NCBI GenBank assembly: GCA_041678045.1
Contig: JBAYOV010000024.1
Span: forward strand, 1-56,145
DNA length: 56,145 bases
Reading direction: 5' to 3'
From: UBA2357 sp041678045
GTDB lineage: Bacteria > Pseudomonadota > Gammaproteobacteria > Burkholderiales > Rhodocyclaceae
This document shows, piece by piece, positions 25,725 to 34,905 of the stretch (within the stretch, counting starts at the first letter, position 1; each line of letters opens with the position of its first letter). Both the position numbers and the translations under genes were made by a program. The notes under the pieces were generated by a model that saw only the letters and a program-made list of their open reading frames with translations, did no database searches and was not told the origin of the DNA.

Positions 25725-26602
25725 GCGCCCCCCTCCGCAGCCTGCGCCTCCTCGGGGGACGGCACGCCAGCGGGCCGCTTGTAGCGGTTGTAGCCCCACA
25801 GATATTGTTCAGGGCACTGCAGGATCAGATGCTCGATTTCATGATTGATGCGCTGCGCGCGCGCCTCCAGCGGCCCCTCGATCGGCTGGCGAGGCTCACT
25901 GATGCGCACCACATACCCCTGCCCGTACGGCAGGCGTTCGGTCCAGATCATCAGCACCTTCACCCCGCGCACTTCGCTCAGGCGCGCGGCCAGCGTCATT
26001 GTCCATGCCGGCCGGCCAAAGAACGAAGCCCACACCCCCTCTCCCTGCCGGGGTGCCTGGTCGGGCAGCATGCCCACCATCTCGCCATTGCGCAGGGCCT
26101 TGAGCAGCTTGCGCACACCCGACACATCGGCGGGCGCCACCCGCACATTGCCACGCGCCCGGCCCGCCTCCATGAACGGCGCCATCACCGCCTTGCGCGG
26201 CGGGCGGTACAGCACGGTGATCGGGCCATGCGTGGCACAGTACTGCGCGCACAGTTCGAAACAGCCCAGATGCGGCGTGAGCAGCAGCACACTGTCGCCT
26301 TGCGCGCGCGCCCGTGCGAGCAGTTCGTCGCCCTCCACCCGCACGATGCGCCCCAGCACGCGTGCCTGCGGATGCAGCCAGGCGTGCGGCAATTCGAACA
26401 TCTGGCGCCCGGCGGCGGCAATCGCCGCCCGCAGCACGCGCCCCCCGGGTTTTCCGCCCATTGCCAGGGTCAGGTTGGCGCGCAAGTGCCCGCGATACGA
26501 CGGCGACAACCACCACACCAGCCAGCCAGCCACGGCTCCGAGCGCATGGGCCAGCGGCAGCGGAAGCCGCCCGAGAAATCTGAAAAGTGCCGAAAAAATC
26601 AC
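25721..26602 (-). CDS. LpxL/HtrB-type lipid A acyltransferase (first of pair)
   Basis: 293 residues. Same fold as its downstream neighbour, with N-terminal helix (PLAHALGAVAGWLVWWLS), the motif HLGCFE (His and Glu, the HX4E variant), GMLPDQAPRQGEGVWASFFG and PEQYLWGYNRYKRP. The pair, translationally coupled, likely supplies both secondary acylations of lipid A. It diverges from metK. Confidence 0.87.
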   Translation of the reverse strand: MIFSALFRFLGRLPLPLAHALGAVAGWLVWWLSPSYRGHLRANLTLAMGGKPGGRVLRAAIAAAGRQMFELPHAWLHPQARVLGRIVRVEGDELLARARAQGDSVLLLTPHLGCFELCAQYCATHGPITVLYRPPRKAVMAPFMEAGRARGNVRVAPADVSGVRKLLKALRNGEMVGMLPDQAPRQGEGVWASFFGRPAWTMTLAARLSEVRGVKVLMIWTERLPYGQGYVVRISEPRQPIEGPLEARAQRINHEIEHLILQCPEQYLWGYNRYKRPAGVPSPEEAQAAEGGA

Positions 26603-26662
26603 GATTTACAAGCGGTAAAGGCGCGCTGCGCGGGCATTCAACACCCCCCGCCGCACACCCTT

Positions 26663-26690
26663 TTGACCGTAAACAGGAAACCGCTATAAT
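26663..26690 (+). promoter_or_regulatory. Sigma-70 promoter of metK
   Basis: TTGACC, a 16-base spacer and a perfect TATAAT. This places the start of transcription near 26697 and gives a leader of about 150 bases. Confidence 0.75.
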
Positions 26691-26696
26691 AATCGC

Positions 26697-26849
26697 CATC
26701 CCGCCGAGTTAACTCGACAACTTGCAGGGCGGGTGCGGCAACCCTCATCGGGCTGCGCAAAAATACTGCTAAAGCGTCGCCTGCTCTCCACAGTCCCCGG
26801 AGCCGGCCACGCCGGACAAACCGGGGATTTTTGTTTTGGAGCATGCAGC
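26697..26849 (+). promoter_or_regulatory. Structured metK leader, candidate attenuator/riboswitch
   Basis: The leader contains CCCGCC...GGCGGG enclosing a GAGTTAACTC palindrome, then a hairpin around GCAACCCTCATCGGGCTGC, an A-rich single-stranded stretch, and a terminator-like hairpin at 26795-26826 followed by T-runs. The terminator ends right before the metK ribosome site (GGAG, 8 bases from ATG). The layout is that of a transcription-attenuating leader. I could not match it to a known SAM riboswitch class. Confidence 0.5.
26795..26837 (+). terminator. Terminator-like hairpin inside the metK leader
   Basis: Outer stem CCCCGG/CCGGGG (26795-26800 with 26821-26826) encloses an inner CCGGC/GCCGG stem, followed by ATTTTTGTTTT. 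No gene precedes it on this strand, so it can only act on the metK transcript itself. Confidence 0.65.
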
Positions 26850-28016
26850 ATGAGCAAGGAATTTCTGTTTACATCCGAATCGGTCTCGGAAGGCCATCCC
26901 GACAAGGTGGCCGATCAGGTCTCCGACGGCGTCCTCGACGCCATTCTGGCTGAAGACCCCAAGGCCCGCGTGGCCTGCGAAACACTGGTATCGACCGGTC
27001 TGGTGGTGATTTCCGGCGAAATCACCACCACGGCCCATCCCAACTACAAGGAAATTGCGCAGGACGTCATCCGCCGCATCGGCTACGACGACTCGGCCTC
27101 CGGCTTCGATTACAAGTCGTGCGCCATTCTCACCGCCATCAACCGCCAGTCGCCCGACATCGCGCAGGGGGTGAATGAAGGCGAGGGACTGGATCTCGAC
27201 CAGGGGGCAGGCGACCAGGGCCTGATGTTCGGCTTTGCCACCAACGAGACGCCCAGCCTGATGCCGCTGCCCATTTACTATGCGCACCGCATCATGCAGC
27301 GCCAGGCCGAGCTGCGCAAGGATGGCCGGCTGCCCTGGCTGCGCCCGGATGCCAAGAGCCAGCTCACGGTGAAGTACGTAGACGGCAAACCGGTGGCCAT
27401 CGACACGGTGGTGGTCTCCACCCAGCACAGCCCGGAAGTGTCGCATGCGCAAATTTCCGAAGCGGTCATCGAGGAAGTGATCAAGCCGATCCTGCCCAAG
27501 GAGCTGATCCAGGGCAAGGTGCGCTACCTGATCAACCCCACCGGACGCTTCGTGATCGGTGGCCCCCACGGTGACTGCGGGCTGACCGGACGCAAGATCA
27601 TCGTCGACACCTACGGTGGCGCTGCCCACCATGGCGGCGGCGCCTTTTCCGGCAAGGATCCCTCGAAGGTGGACCGCTCCGCAGCCTACGCCGGCCGTTA
27701 TGTCGCGAAGAACGTGGTGGCCGCAGGCCTCGCCGACAAGTGCGAGGTGCAGGTAGCCTACGCCATCGGCGTGGCCCGGCCGGTCAGCCTGATGGTCGAC
27801 ACCTTCGGCACCGGCAAGGTGAGCGACGAGCGGATCGTGGCGCTCATCGAACAGCACTTCGACCTGCGCCCCAAGGCCATCATCCAGACGCTCGACCTGC
27901 TGCGCCCGATCTACGCCAAGACCGCTGCCTACGGCCACTTCGGCCGGGACGAGCCGGAGTTCACCTGGGAAAACACCGACAAGGCAGCCGCCCTGAGGGC
28001 CGACGCCGGGCTGTAA
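26850..28016 (+). CDS. metK: S-adenosylmethionine synthetase
   Basis: 388 residues. Makes SAM from methionine and ATP. Signature blocks: LFTSESVSEGHPDKVADQVS at the N-terminus, GAGDQGLMFGFA (ATP binding), GGPHGDCGLTGRKIIVDTYG and GGGAFSGKDPSKVDRS (P-loop-like). The start is the ATG with GGAG 8 bases upstream; a longer frame would run through the leader hairpin. It forms the first step of the methyl cycle whose ahcY and metF lie 5-7 kb downstream. Confidence 0.98.
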   Translation: MSKEFLFTSESVSEGHPDKVADQVSDGVLDAILAEDPKARVACETLVSTGLVVISGEITTTAHPNYKEIAQDVIRRIGYDDSASGFDYKSCAILTAINRQSPDIAQGVNEGEGLDLDQGAGDQGLMFGFATNETPSLMPLPIYYAHRIMQRQAELRKDGRLPWLRPDAKSQLTVKYVDGKPVAIDTVVVSTQHSPEVSHAQISEAVIEEVIKPILPKELIQGKVRYLINPTGRFVIGGPHGDCGLTGRKIIVDTYGGAAHHGGGAFSGKDPSKVDRSAAYAGRYVAKNVVAAGLADKCEVQVAYAIGVARPVSLMVDTFGTGKVSDERIVALIEQHFDLRPKAIIQTLDLLRPIYAKTAAYGHFGRDEPEFTWENTDKAAALRADAGL

Positions 28017-28083
28017 GCCGGCCACTCAAGCTTTGTCACACTGCGGGGCGTGCGCCCTCCGGTGTTTGCGCTATATTTCCGCT

Positions 28084-28117
28084 CACGCGTGGTGACCCTT
28101 GATGGGTGCCACGCGTG
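28084..28117 (+). terminator. Hairpin downstream of metK
   Basis: CACGCGTGG/CCACGCGTG (9 bp, perfect) encloses ACCC/GGGT and is followed by TTTGCGTTT. It is a likely terminator of metK, lying 67 bases after the stop and before the antiporter gene. Confidence 0.65.
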
Positions 28118-28198
28118 TTTGCGTTTCTGACCCGGTATTTTCCGACCCCGCCCCTTTTCAACCCGTACTTTTTTACCTACTCGCAGATTCACACCATC

Positions 28199-29278
28199 AT
28201 GCTGACTCACGCCCTGTTCTTTGTTCTCGGACTCATCACCCTGGTTATCGGGGCGGAGGTGCTGGTACGCGGCGCCTCCCGCCTGACACTGTCCCTGGGC
28301 GTGTCGCCCCTCGTGGTGGGGCTGACCGTGGTCGCCTTCGGCACCAGTACGCCCGAACTGGCCGTCTCGGTGGGCGCTGCCCTGGGCGGCAGCCCCGATC
28401 TGGCCATTGGCAACGTGGTGGGCAGCAACATCGCCAATATTTTGCTGATTCTCGGCATTTCCGCGCTGATCGCCCCACTGGTGGTGCATGAACAGATCAT
28501 CCGCCAGGAAATTCCGATCATGATCGGCGCAACGCTGTTGATGCTGGTGATGGCGCTGGACGGCTCGATCAGCCGGCTCGAAGCCGGTGTCCTGTTTGCC
28601 CTGGTGATTGCCTACACGGTGTTTCTGGTGCGCCAGTCGCGCAAGGCTTCGCGCGAGGCGGAAGACGAATTCGCGGCCGAGATGCCGGGCGACAGTCAAT
28701 GGGATCGCCACTGGTCCGTGCAACTGGCCCTGATCATCGCAGGCCTGGGGGCGCTGGTGCTCGGCTCGAACTGGCTGGTCGGGGCCGCTGTAGCGTTTGC
28801 CCAGGCATTTGGCGTGAGCGATCTGGTGATCGGCCTGACCGTGGTTGCCGTGGGCACCTCGATGCCCGAAATCGCCACCTCCATCATCGCCGCCCTGCGC
28901 GGGCAGCGGGACATTGCCGTGGGCAACGTGGTGGGCAGCAATGTGTTCAACGTATTCGCCGTCATCGGCGCCACCGGCCTGGTTTCGGCCGGGGGGGTGC
29001 CAGTGTCCGAAGCCGCACGCAACTTCGACCTGTGGGTCATGGTGGCCGTCGCGCTGGCCTGCGTGCCGATCATGATCACCGGCCGCGAAATCGCCCGCTG
29101 GGAAGGCGGCGTGTTCCTCGGCTATTACGCCGCCTACACCGCCTGGCTGGTACTCAATGCGCAAAGCCACACCGTCCTGCCGATGTTCTCGCACGTCATG
29201 CTGGCCTATGTGATGCCGCTCACCGTGATCACGCTCATCGTGAGCTTCATGCGGCATAACCATCGCAGCGCAGGCTGA
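28199..29278 (+). CDS. Calcium/sodium antiporter (YrbG/CaxA family)
   Basis: 359 residues, about ten membrane helices. The two alpha repeats of Na+/Ca2+ exchangers are clear: VVAFGTSTPELAVS with IGNVVGSNIANIL, and VVAVGTSMPEIATS with VGNVVGSNVFNVF. The acidic residues that bind cation are present in both. The start is the ATG before LTHALFFV; an upstream frame is leader sequence. It is expected to exchange Ca2+ for Na+ or H+ across the inner membrane. Confidence 0.92.
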   Translation: MLTHALFFVLGLITLVIGAEVLVRGASRLTLSLGVSPLVVGLTVVAFGTSTPELAVSVGAALGGSPDLAIGNVVGSNIANILLILGISALIAPLVVHEQIIRQEIPIMIGATLLMLVMALDGSISRLEAGVLFALVIAYTVFLVRQSRKASREAEDEFAAEMPGDSQWDRHWSVQLALIIAGLGALVLGSNWLVGAAVAFAQAFGVSDLVIGLTVVAVGTSMPEIATSIIAALRGQRDIAVGNVVGSNVFNVFAVIGATGLVSAGGVPVSEAARNFDLWVMVAVALACVPIMITGREIARWEGGVFLGYYAAYTAWLVLNAQSHTVLPMFSHVMLAYVMPLTVITLIVSFMRHNHRSAG

Positions 29279-29301
29279 GCGCCTGCCCTGCTGCTTTGGT
29301 C

Positions 29302-29325
29302 ACGGAGCGCAACGACGCGCTCCGT
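29302..29325 (+). terminator. Hairpin after the antiporter gene
   Basis: ACGGAGCGC, 6-base loop, GCGCTCCGT: a perfect 9-bp stem 23 bases after the stop. There is no T-run, so termination strength is uncertain. Confidence 0.45.
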
Positions 29326-29403
29326 CCGCCACCATAGTGTCATGTCCATGTGGTCAAATAACAGTAGACCCACATATCCCTAACGTATATCATCGCTCGA
29401 CTC

Positions 29404-29434
29404 ACGGATACCTGCCCCAACAGGGAGTATCCGT
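29404..29434. promoter_or_regulatory. Inverted repeat upstream of the collagen-like gene
   Basis: ACGGATA/TATCCGT (7 bp, perfect) encloses CCC/GGG pairing, about 70-100 bases before the collagen-like gene in a locally AT-rich gap. It could be an operator or an mRNA leader hairpin. Confidence 0.35.
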
Positions 29435-29505
29435 CAACAGGCATACCCCTTGACTGTCCCGTCGAACATACCATGCGCCTACCTGCCATCCGCTACTCGC
29501 TGAGC

Positions 29506-30822
29506 ATGCGAAAGAAGCTCTGCACCCTGCTCATCGCTTTCGCCCTGCCACTGACCGTCACTGCAGCCCCGCCGGACTACATCAGCTACCGGGGTTTTCT
29601 CAGCACCCCCACTGGCAGCGCCATCAACGCGAACGGCAAGACGGTTGCCGTCGGGCTGTTCAATCAGGCAACCGGTGGCAACCCGCTCTTTTCCGAGAAC
29701 CATACAAACGTTACTGTCACGCAAGGCCGGTTTGACCTGCTGCTGGGCTCTGCCGGCAGCGGATGGAGCACACTGGACTTTGGCCAGCCACTGTGGCTTG
29801 AACTGACCATCGACGGCGAGCGACTGTCTCCCCGTATCCCCCTCACGGCAAGCCCCTATGCACGCACGACATCGCAGGTAGGCGCACTCGAACCCGGCAA
29901 ACTGTGCCTGAGCGATGGGCAAAAAATCCAGTGCACCTCGGAGCCCACCGGCGGGACCACAGGCCCGCAAGGACCTGCCGGCGAGACCGGCCCAGCGGGG
30001 CCTGCCGGCCCCCAGGGGGATCCGGGCGTTCCCGGCCCTCAAGGCCCGGCAGGTCCCCAAGGTCCAGTCGGCCCTCAGGGCGACCCCGGCCCCGCAGGAA
30101 GCAGCGGCAAGCACTCACGGCTCATCACCAGCGCCGAGCCTGCAGGATCGAACTGCACCAACGGCGGCAGCAAGATCGAGGGTGGGCTGGACACCGATGA
30201 CAGCGGTACGCTTGAGCCCGGCGAAGTGCTCCACACAAGCTATATCTGCAACGGACTGCAGGGTGCCACAGGCGACACCGGACCGGCGGGTCCTGCAGGC
30301 CCCCAAGGTGACGCCGGTCCGAAAGGCGATACTGGCGATCAGGGGCCGCAAGGCCCGGCAGGCCCACAGGGGCCCGCTGGCCCACAAGGTCCGGCAGGCC
30401 CGAAAGGCGATGCCGGTGACACGGGCGCTCAGGGGCCGACGGGCCCGCAAGGCTTCACCGGCCCACAAGGCCCTGCCGGCCCCGGAGTCCCCGCAGGAGG
30501 ATCGGCCGGGCAGGTGCTTTCCAAGGTGGATGGGACGAACTACAACACCCAGTGGGTGACCCCCTCCGCAACCGGGGGCGCTCCGGTGGTCCGGCGCGCG
30601 ACAGCCAACAATGTCACGGTCACGGTCAGTTGCGAAGCCGGTGAAACCGCTTCCGGAGGAAGCTGCCTGGATACCGGCGGCAGCATGACCGGAGGCCCGA
30701 TCCTGGGGTCCGCGCCAATGTGCACCGGTAGCATCTGCACTGCAGGGGGCGCACCGAATGGCTGGGGCTGCGAATTTGCCAATGCCGCAGCGGGCAACAC
30801 CGCCTTTGCCATTTGCCAGTAA
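29506..30822 (+). CDS. Secreted collagen-like (Gly-X-Y) protein
   Basis: 438 residues with a Sec signal peptide (RKKLCTLLIAFALPLTVTA). Next is a domain of about 100 residues found ahead of bacterial collagen-like and fibre proteins (YRGFLSTPTGSAINANG ... LTASPYA). There follow two collagen blocks of roughly 20 and 30 Gly-X-Y triplets (GPQGPAGETGPAGPAGPQGD and similar), separated by a DUF7151-like module (SNCTNGGSKIEGGLDTDDSG, two Cys). The Cys-containing C-terminal domain would act as trimerisation or binding head. An ATG 11 codons upstream is an alternative start. First gene of a four-gene secreted-protein locus. Confidence 0.85.
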   Translation: MRKKLCTLLIAFALPLTVTAAPPDYISYRGFLSTPTGSAINANGKTVAVGLFNQATGGNPLFSENHTNVTVTQGRFDLLLGSAGSGWSTLDFGQPLWLELTIDGERLSPRIPLTASPYARTTSQVGALEPGKLCLSDGQKIQCTSEPTGGTTGPQGPAGETGPAGPAGPQGDPGVPGPQGPAGPQGPVGPQGDPGPAGSSGKHSRLITSAEPAGSNCTNGGSKIEGGLDTDDSGTLEPGEVLHTSYICNGLQGATGDTGPAGPAGPQGDAGPKGDTGDQGPQGPAGPQGPAGPQGPAGPKGDAGDTGAQGPTGPQGFTGPQGPAGPGVPAGGSAGQVLSKVDGTNYNTQWVTPSATGGAPVVRRATANNVTVTVSCEAGETASGGSCLDTGGSMTGGPILGSAPMCTGSICTAGGAPNGWGCEFANAAAGNTAFAICQ

Positions 30823-30831
30823 GTCATCGCC

Positions 30832-31872
30832 ATGCAGACATTCAGGCTTGACATACCGAGGCTGGGGCGCGCTCGTCGCCATGTCCTTGCAGGGGCACTG
30901 TGTGTGGTCGCCGGACTCTCCTTGGCACCGCCAGCACATGCGACATCCGACCCCATGCTAGGGGAGGTCATGATGCACGCTTTCAACTTCGCCCCCAGAA
31001 ACTGGGCGCTGACCAACGGTCAACTCCTCCCGATCAACCAGAATACGGCATTGTTCTCTTTACTGGGCACCTCCTACGGGGGCAATGGCGTCAGCACCTT
31101 CGCCCTGCCCGACCTGCGCGGGCGCAGTCCGCGTGGAGCAGCCTCCATGCCGGGCGGCGTGGCAGGCAGCCCAAGCACCTATCTGGCTTCGATCCCCGGT
31201 CAACGCGGCACCCAACTCGACCTCACCAGCATGGGCGTGCTGACGTCCACCCGTCTGTCCAACAGCCTCGCGGTGCAAACCCTCACCCGCACCGCACTGA
31301 CGGGCGGCTCAAGCCAGCCGGTCAGCACCCGACCGCCATCACTGGGCATCCATTTCAGCATCGCGCTGACGGGGCTATTCGGCGAACGAGAGTGCATGAT
31401 CGGTGAGGTGATACTGCATGCAGGCGCAAGTCTGCCCAGTCCACAGTACATGGTGCCCGCCGACGGCCGATTGCTGTCGCTCCCGAGCTACACAGCTTTA
31501 TACTCGATATTGGGTACCACCTATGGAGGCAATGGCACCACCACCTTCGCCGTGCCCAATCTGAATGGCCGCATTCCGATCGGCCAGGGCAGTGCCCCCG
31601 GCGCGCATAGCATTCAACTTGGCGCACAACAAGGAAGCGAGCAGGTCAGCCTCACCCAGGCACACACCCGAAACATGGCGCTGGGCAGGCAGTTCAGCTT
31701 GACGGGCCCCGGCGTGGCAACTTCGTCGCGCAGCGCGGCGAATGTTGTGGAGTTGGTCCGCACCACCACTCCGCTGAACGGTGCTTCGACCGTCTCCCTC
31801 CCGATCCTGCCCCCAGTGCAGGACATCAGGTATTACATTTGCGCCAATGGCTACTACCCGCCACGTAACTGA
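30832..31872 (+). CDS. Secreted protein with two phage tail collar domains
   Basis: 346 residues. Signal peptide (RRHVLAGALCVVAGLSLA, cleavage after AHA). Two tandem tail-collar (MdpB/microcystin-dependent-protein type) domains follow: GEVMMHAFNFAPRNWALTNG with GTSYGGNGVSTFALPDLRGR, and GEVILHAGASLPSPQYMVPA with GTTYGGNGTTTFAVPNLNGR. Such domains form trimeric short-fibre heads in phage. No phage genes are nearby, and the signal peptide indicates export. It starts 10 bases after the collagen-like gene. Confidence 0.85.
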   Translation: MQTFRLDIPRLGRARRHVLAGALCVVAGLSLAPPAHATSDPMLGEVMMHAFNFAPRNWALTNGQLLPINQNTALFSLLGTSYGGNGVSTFALPDLRGRSPRGAASMPGGVAGSPSTYLASIPGQRGTQLDLTSMGVLTSTRLSNSLAVQTLTRTALTGGSSQPVSTRPPSLGIHFSIALTGLFGERECMIGEVILHAGASLPSPQYMVPADGRLLSLPSYTALYSILGTTYGGNGTTTFAVPNLNGRIPIGQGSAPGAHSIQLGAQQGSEQVSLTQAHTRNMALGRQFSLTGPGVATSSRSAANVVELVRTTTPLNGASTVSLPILPPVQDIRYYICANGYYPPRN

Positions 31873-31891
31873 CGTACTCACACTTTTCGGG

Positions 31892-32488
31892 ATGTTCTCC
31901 ATGCTCTTCGCGCCCGCATCGTTTCTTCGCCTCCGCAGGGCGCTTGTCGCCCTCACCGCCGCCCTGTCGACAGCGCTGAGTCCGGCAGCCCATGCTGAGG
32001 ACACCCCTTTCATCGGAGAGATCCGGCTTTTCGCGGGCAACTTTGCTCCGCTGGGCTGGGCCTTCGCCGACGGCCGCCTTCTTTCCATTGCCGAACATGA
32101 CGCCTTGTTCGTACTGATCGGCACCACGTTCGGGGGGGACGGACAGACAAACTTTGCCCTGCCCGACTTGCGCGGCAGAATCCCCGTACACACCGGAACC
32201 CTGCAAAGCTCCGGCGAAATCATCGTATGGGGGCAGAAACTGGGCGCACCGTCAGTCACCCTGACGACGGCCAACCTGCCCGGAGGCACGTCCCTTGGAG
32301 ACAGCGCCACCCTGCAGACCCTACAGGTCAGCAATGCCATTCCAGCCAGCAGCCCCCGCATCCAGGCCAGTGCCATCGCCTCCCAGGCCCAGATCAGCCC
32401 GGGGGGCGCGGAGCCGGTTACGCTGCTGCCACCGACGACCGGGCTCAACTTCATCATCAGCCTCTACGGCGTATTCCCGTCGCAGTAA
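31892..32488 (+). CDS. Secreted protein with one phage tail collar domain
   Basis: 198 residues. Signal peptide (LRRALVALTAALSTALSPAA, cleavage after AHA), then one collar domain (GEIRLFAGNFAPLGWAFADG, GTTFGGDGQTNFALPDLRGR). I chose the ATG just after the preceding stop; another ATG three codons later, or one 45 bases earlier overlapping the upstream gene, is possible. It is a paralogue of the preceding gene, so the locus grew by duplication. Confidence 0.82.
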   Translation: MFSMLFAPASFLRLRRALVALTAALSTALSPAAHAEDTPFIGEIRLFAGNFAPLGWAFADGRLLSIAEHDALFVLIGTTFGGDGQTNFALPDLRGRIPVHTGTLQSSGEIIVWGQKLGAPSVTLTTANLPGGTSLGDSATLQTLQVSNAIPASSPRIQASAIASQAQISPGGAEPVTLLPPTTGLNFIISLYGVFPSQ

Positions 32489-32527
32489 TGACACATGTGT
32501 AACCCCCACACTCTCTCGAAACCGGCC

Positions 32528-33196
32528 ATGCGCATGTCTGCTCCTCACCGTACCCCGCTGCTGACGGCAGCCATGCTTGCGGGTCTGGCACTCGTCGGCA
32601 GCGCTCACGCCGATGACGCCAGCAGTGCTCAATACCGTCTGAGCGGCGCATTCACAACCGGCTTTCAGACGGCAAACAATGACATGCGCTCGGCGCAATA
32701 CACGCTCGTCAGTGCGCTGGGCGAGGCATTTTCCGGTCTGGAGGCACCAAGCTCGACACACTATCGCGTACAGTCTGGCCACACCGCCGGCCCCGCAACA
32801 CCGGATCCCGCGCCCACGCCGGAGTTAACGATCGAGCGTCTTGTTCCAGGCAATGGCACCCTGACGGTCTTCTTCAACGGCAGTGCCTTCCCTGAAGGCA
32901 CGCAGTTCACTTTCACCTGCCAGCCCCCCGCGCCCGACGCGCCTTTGTCCGTGACCGGCACCGCCCCCCCGATCACCCTCAGCGGTCTGGTCAACGGCAC
33001 ACAATACACCTGCACCCTGAGTACCGGCGACAGCGTCTCTCCAGGGACGCCGGGCACCCCGACCGACGAACTCCGCCCCATTCCAATTCCCACCCTGAGC
33101 GGCATCGCCATGACCTTGATGGCCCTGCTCCTCGCACTCATCGGTTCGACGTACGGCAACCGCCCCCTTCGCGGCCCCGTGCGACCACAGGGCTGA
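32528..33196 (+). CDS. Secreted protein with IPTL-CTERM-like sorting signal
   Basis: 222 residues. Signal peptide (LLTAAMLAGLALVGSAHA), a middle region with AQYRLSG/AQYTLVS repeats, a fibronectin-like segment (ITLSGLVNGTQYTCTLSTGD), and a C-terminal IPIPTLSGIAMTLMALLLAL helix followed by an Arg-containing tail. This matches IPTL-CTERM, the sorting tag attributed to exosortase H. The usual IPTLxxWG has Ile and Ala in place of Trp and Gly. No exosortase gene is in the window. Last gene of the secreted-protein locus. Confidence 0.8.
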   Translation: MRMSAPHRTPLLTAAMLAGLALVGSAHADDASSAQYRLSGAFTTGFQTANNDMRSAQYTLVSALGEAFSGLEAPSSTHYRVQSGHTAGPATPDPAPTPELTIERLVPGNGTLTVFFNGSAFPEGTQFTFTCQPPAPDAPLSVTGTAPPITLSGLVNGTQYTCTLSTGDSVSPGTPGTPTDELRPIPIPTLSGIAMTLMALLLALIGSTYGNRPLRGPVRPQG

Positions 33197-33237
33197 ACAC
33201 GCGCGGCCCTGACCGAAGGACAGCACTGCGCATCCCT

Positions 33238-33267
33238 TTGGTCACCTGACGCAGCCTGGGCTATAAT
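33238..33267 (+). promoter_or_regulatory. Promoter of the ahcY-metF transcript
   Basis: TTGGTC, an 18-base spacer and TATAAT, about 10 bases before the riboswitch begins. The -10 is perfect and the -35 weak. Confidence 0.6.
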
Positions 33268-33274
33268 CCGCCCT

Positions 33275-33436
33275 CTCCGAGGAGCGCTGCAAGGTGCCGC
33301 ATGCACGGCCCCCAGGCTCGGAAGCCGTGGTGGCGGGCACGATGCCCGCCCCGCGTCCGTTGGAACGGCGCTCACCCGAAGCCCACGGGCTTCGCCTCTC
33401 AACCCTGCCGGGTTCGGGATGACGGGTGAGCCGCCT
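33275..33436 (+). promoter_or_regulatory. S-adenosylhomocysteine (SAH) riboswitch
   Basis: The aptamer shows the SAH-class core: CCGAGGAGCGCTGC at 33277-33290, its partner CCAGGCTCGG, and the 3' strand AACGGCGCTCACCCG to 33378. SAH binding turns on ahcY. Downstream, CGGGTGAG (33423-33430) can pair with CTCACCCG (33371-33378), competing with the aptamer strand GCGCTC. That outlines an expression platform. No T-run follows, so control is probably by ribosome-site access. Confidence 0.88.
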
Positions 33437-33480
33437 GCAGCATTCCCCCTTCCCTCCCGGCCATAGCATGGAGCTTCTTC

Positions 33481-34890
<1,410 letters not shown>

Positions 34891-34905
34891 GCGGCGGACG
34901 TCGTC

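Noticed and set aside
26697..26794. SAM-II riboswitch upstream of metK
   Set aside because: A GCTAAAG element recalls the SAM-II core, but the required pseudoknot partners and spacing are not visible.
29506..32488. Prophage remnant because of tail-collar domains
   Set aside because: Each collar protein has its own signal peptide, and no terminase, capsid, tail tube, integrase or lysis gene is near.
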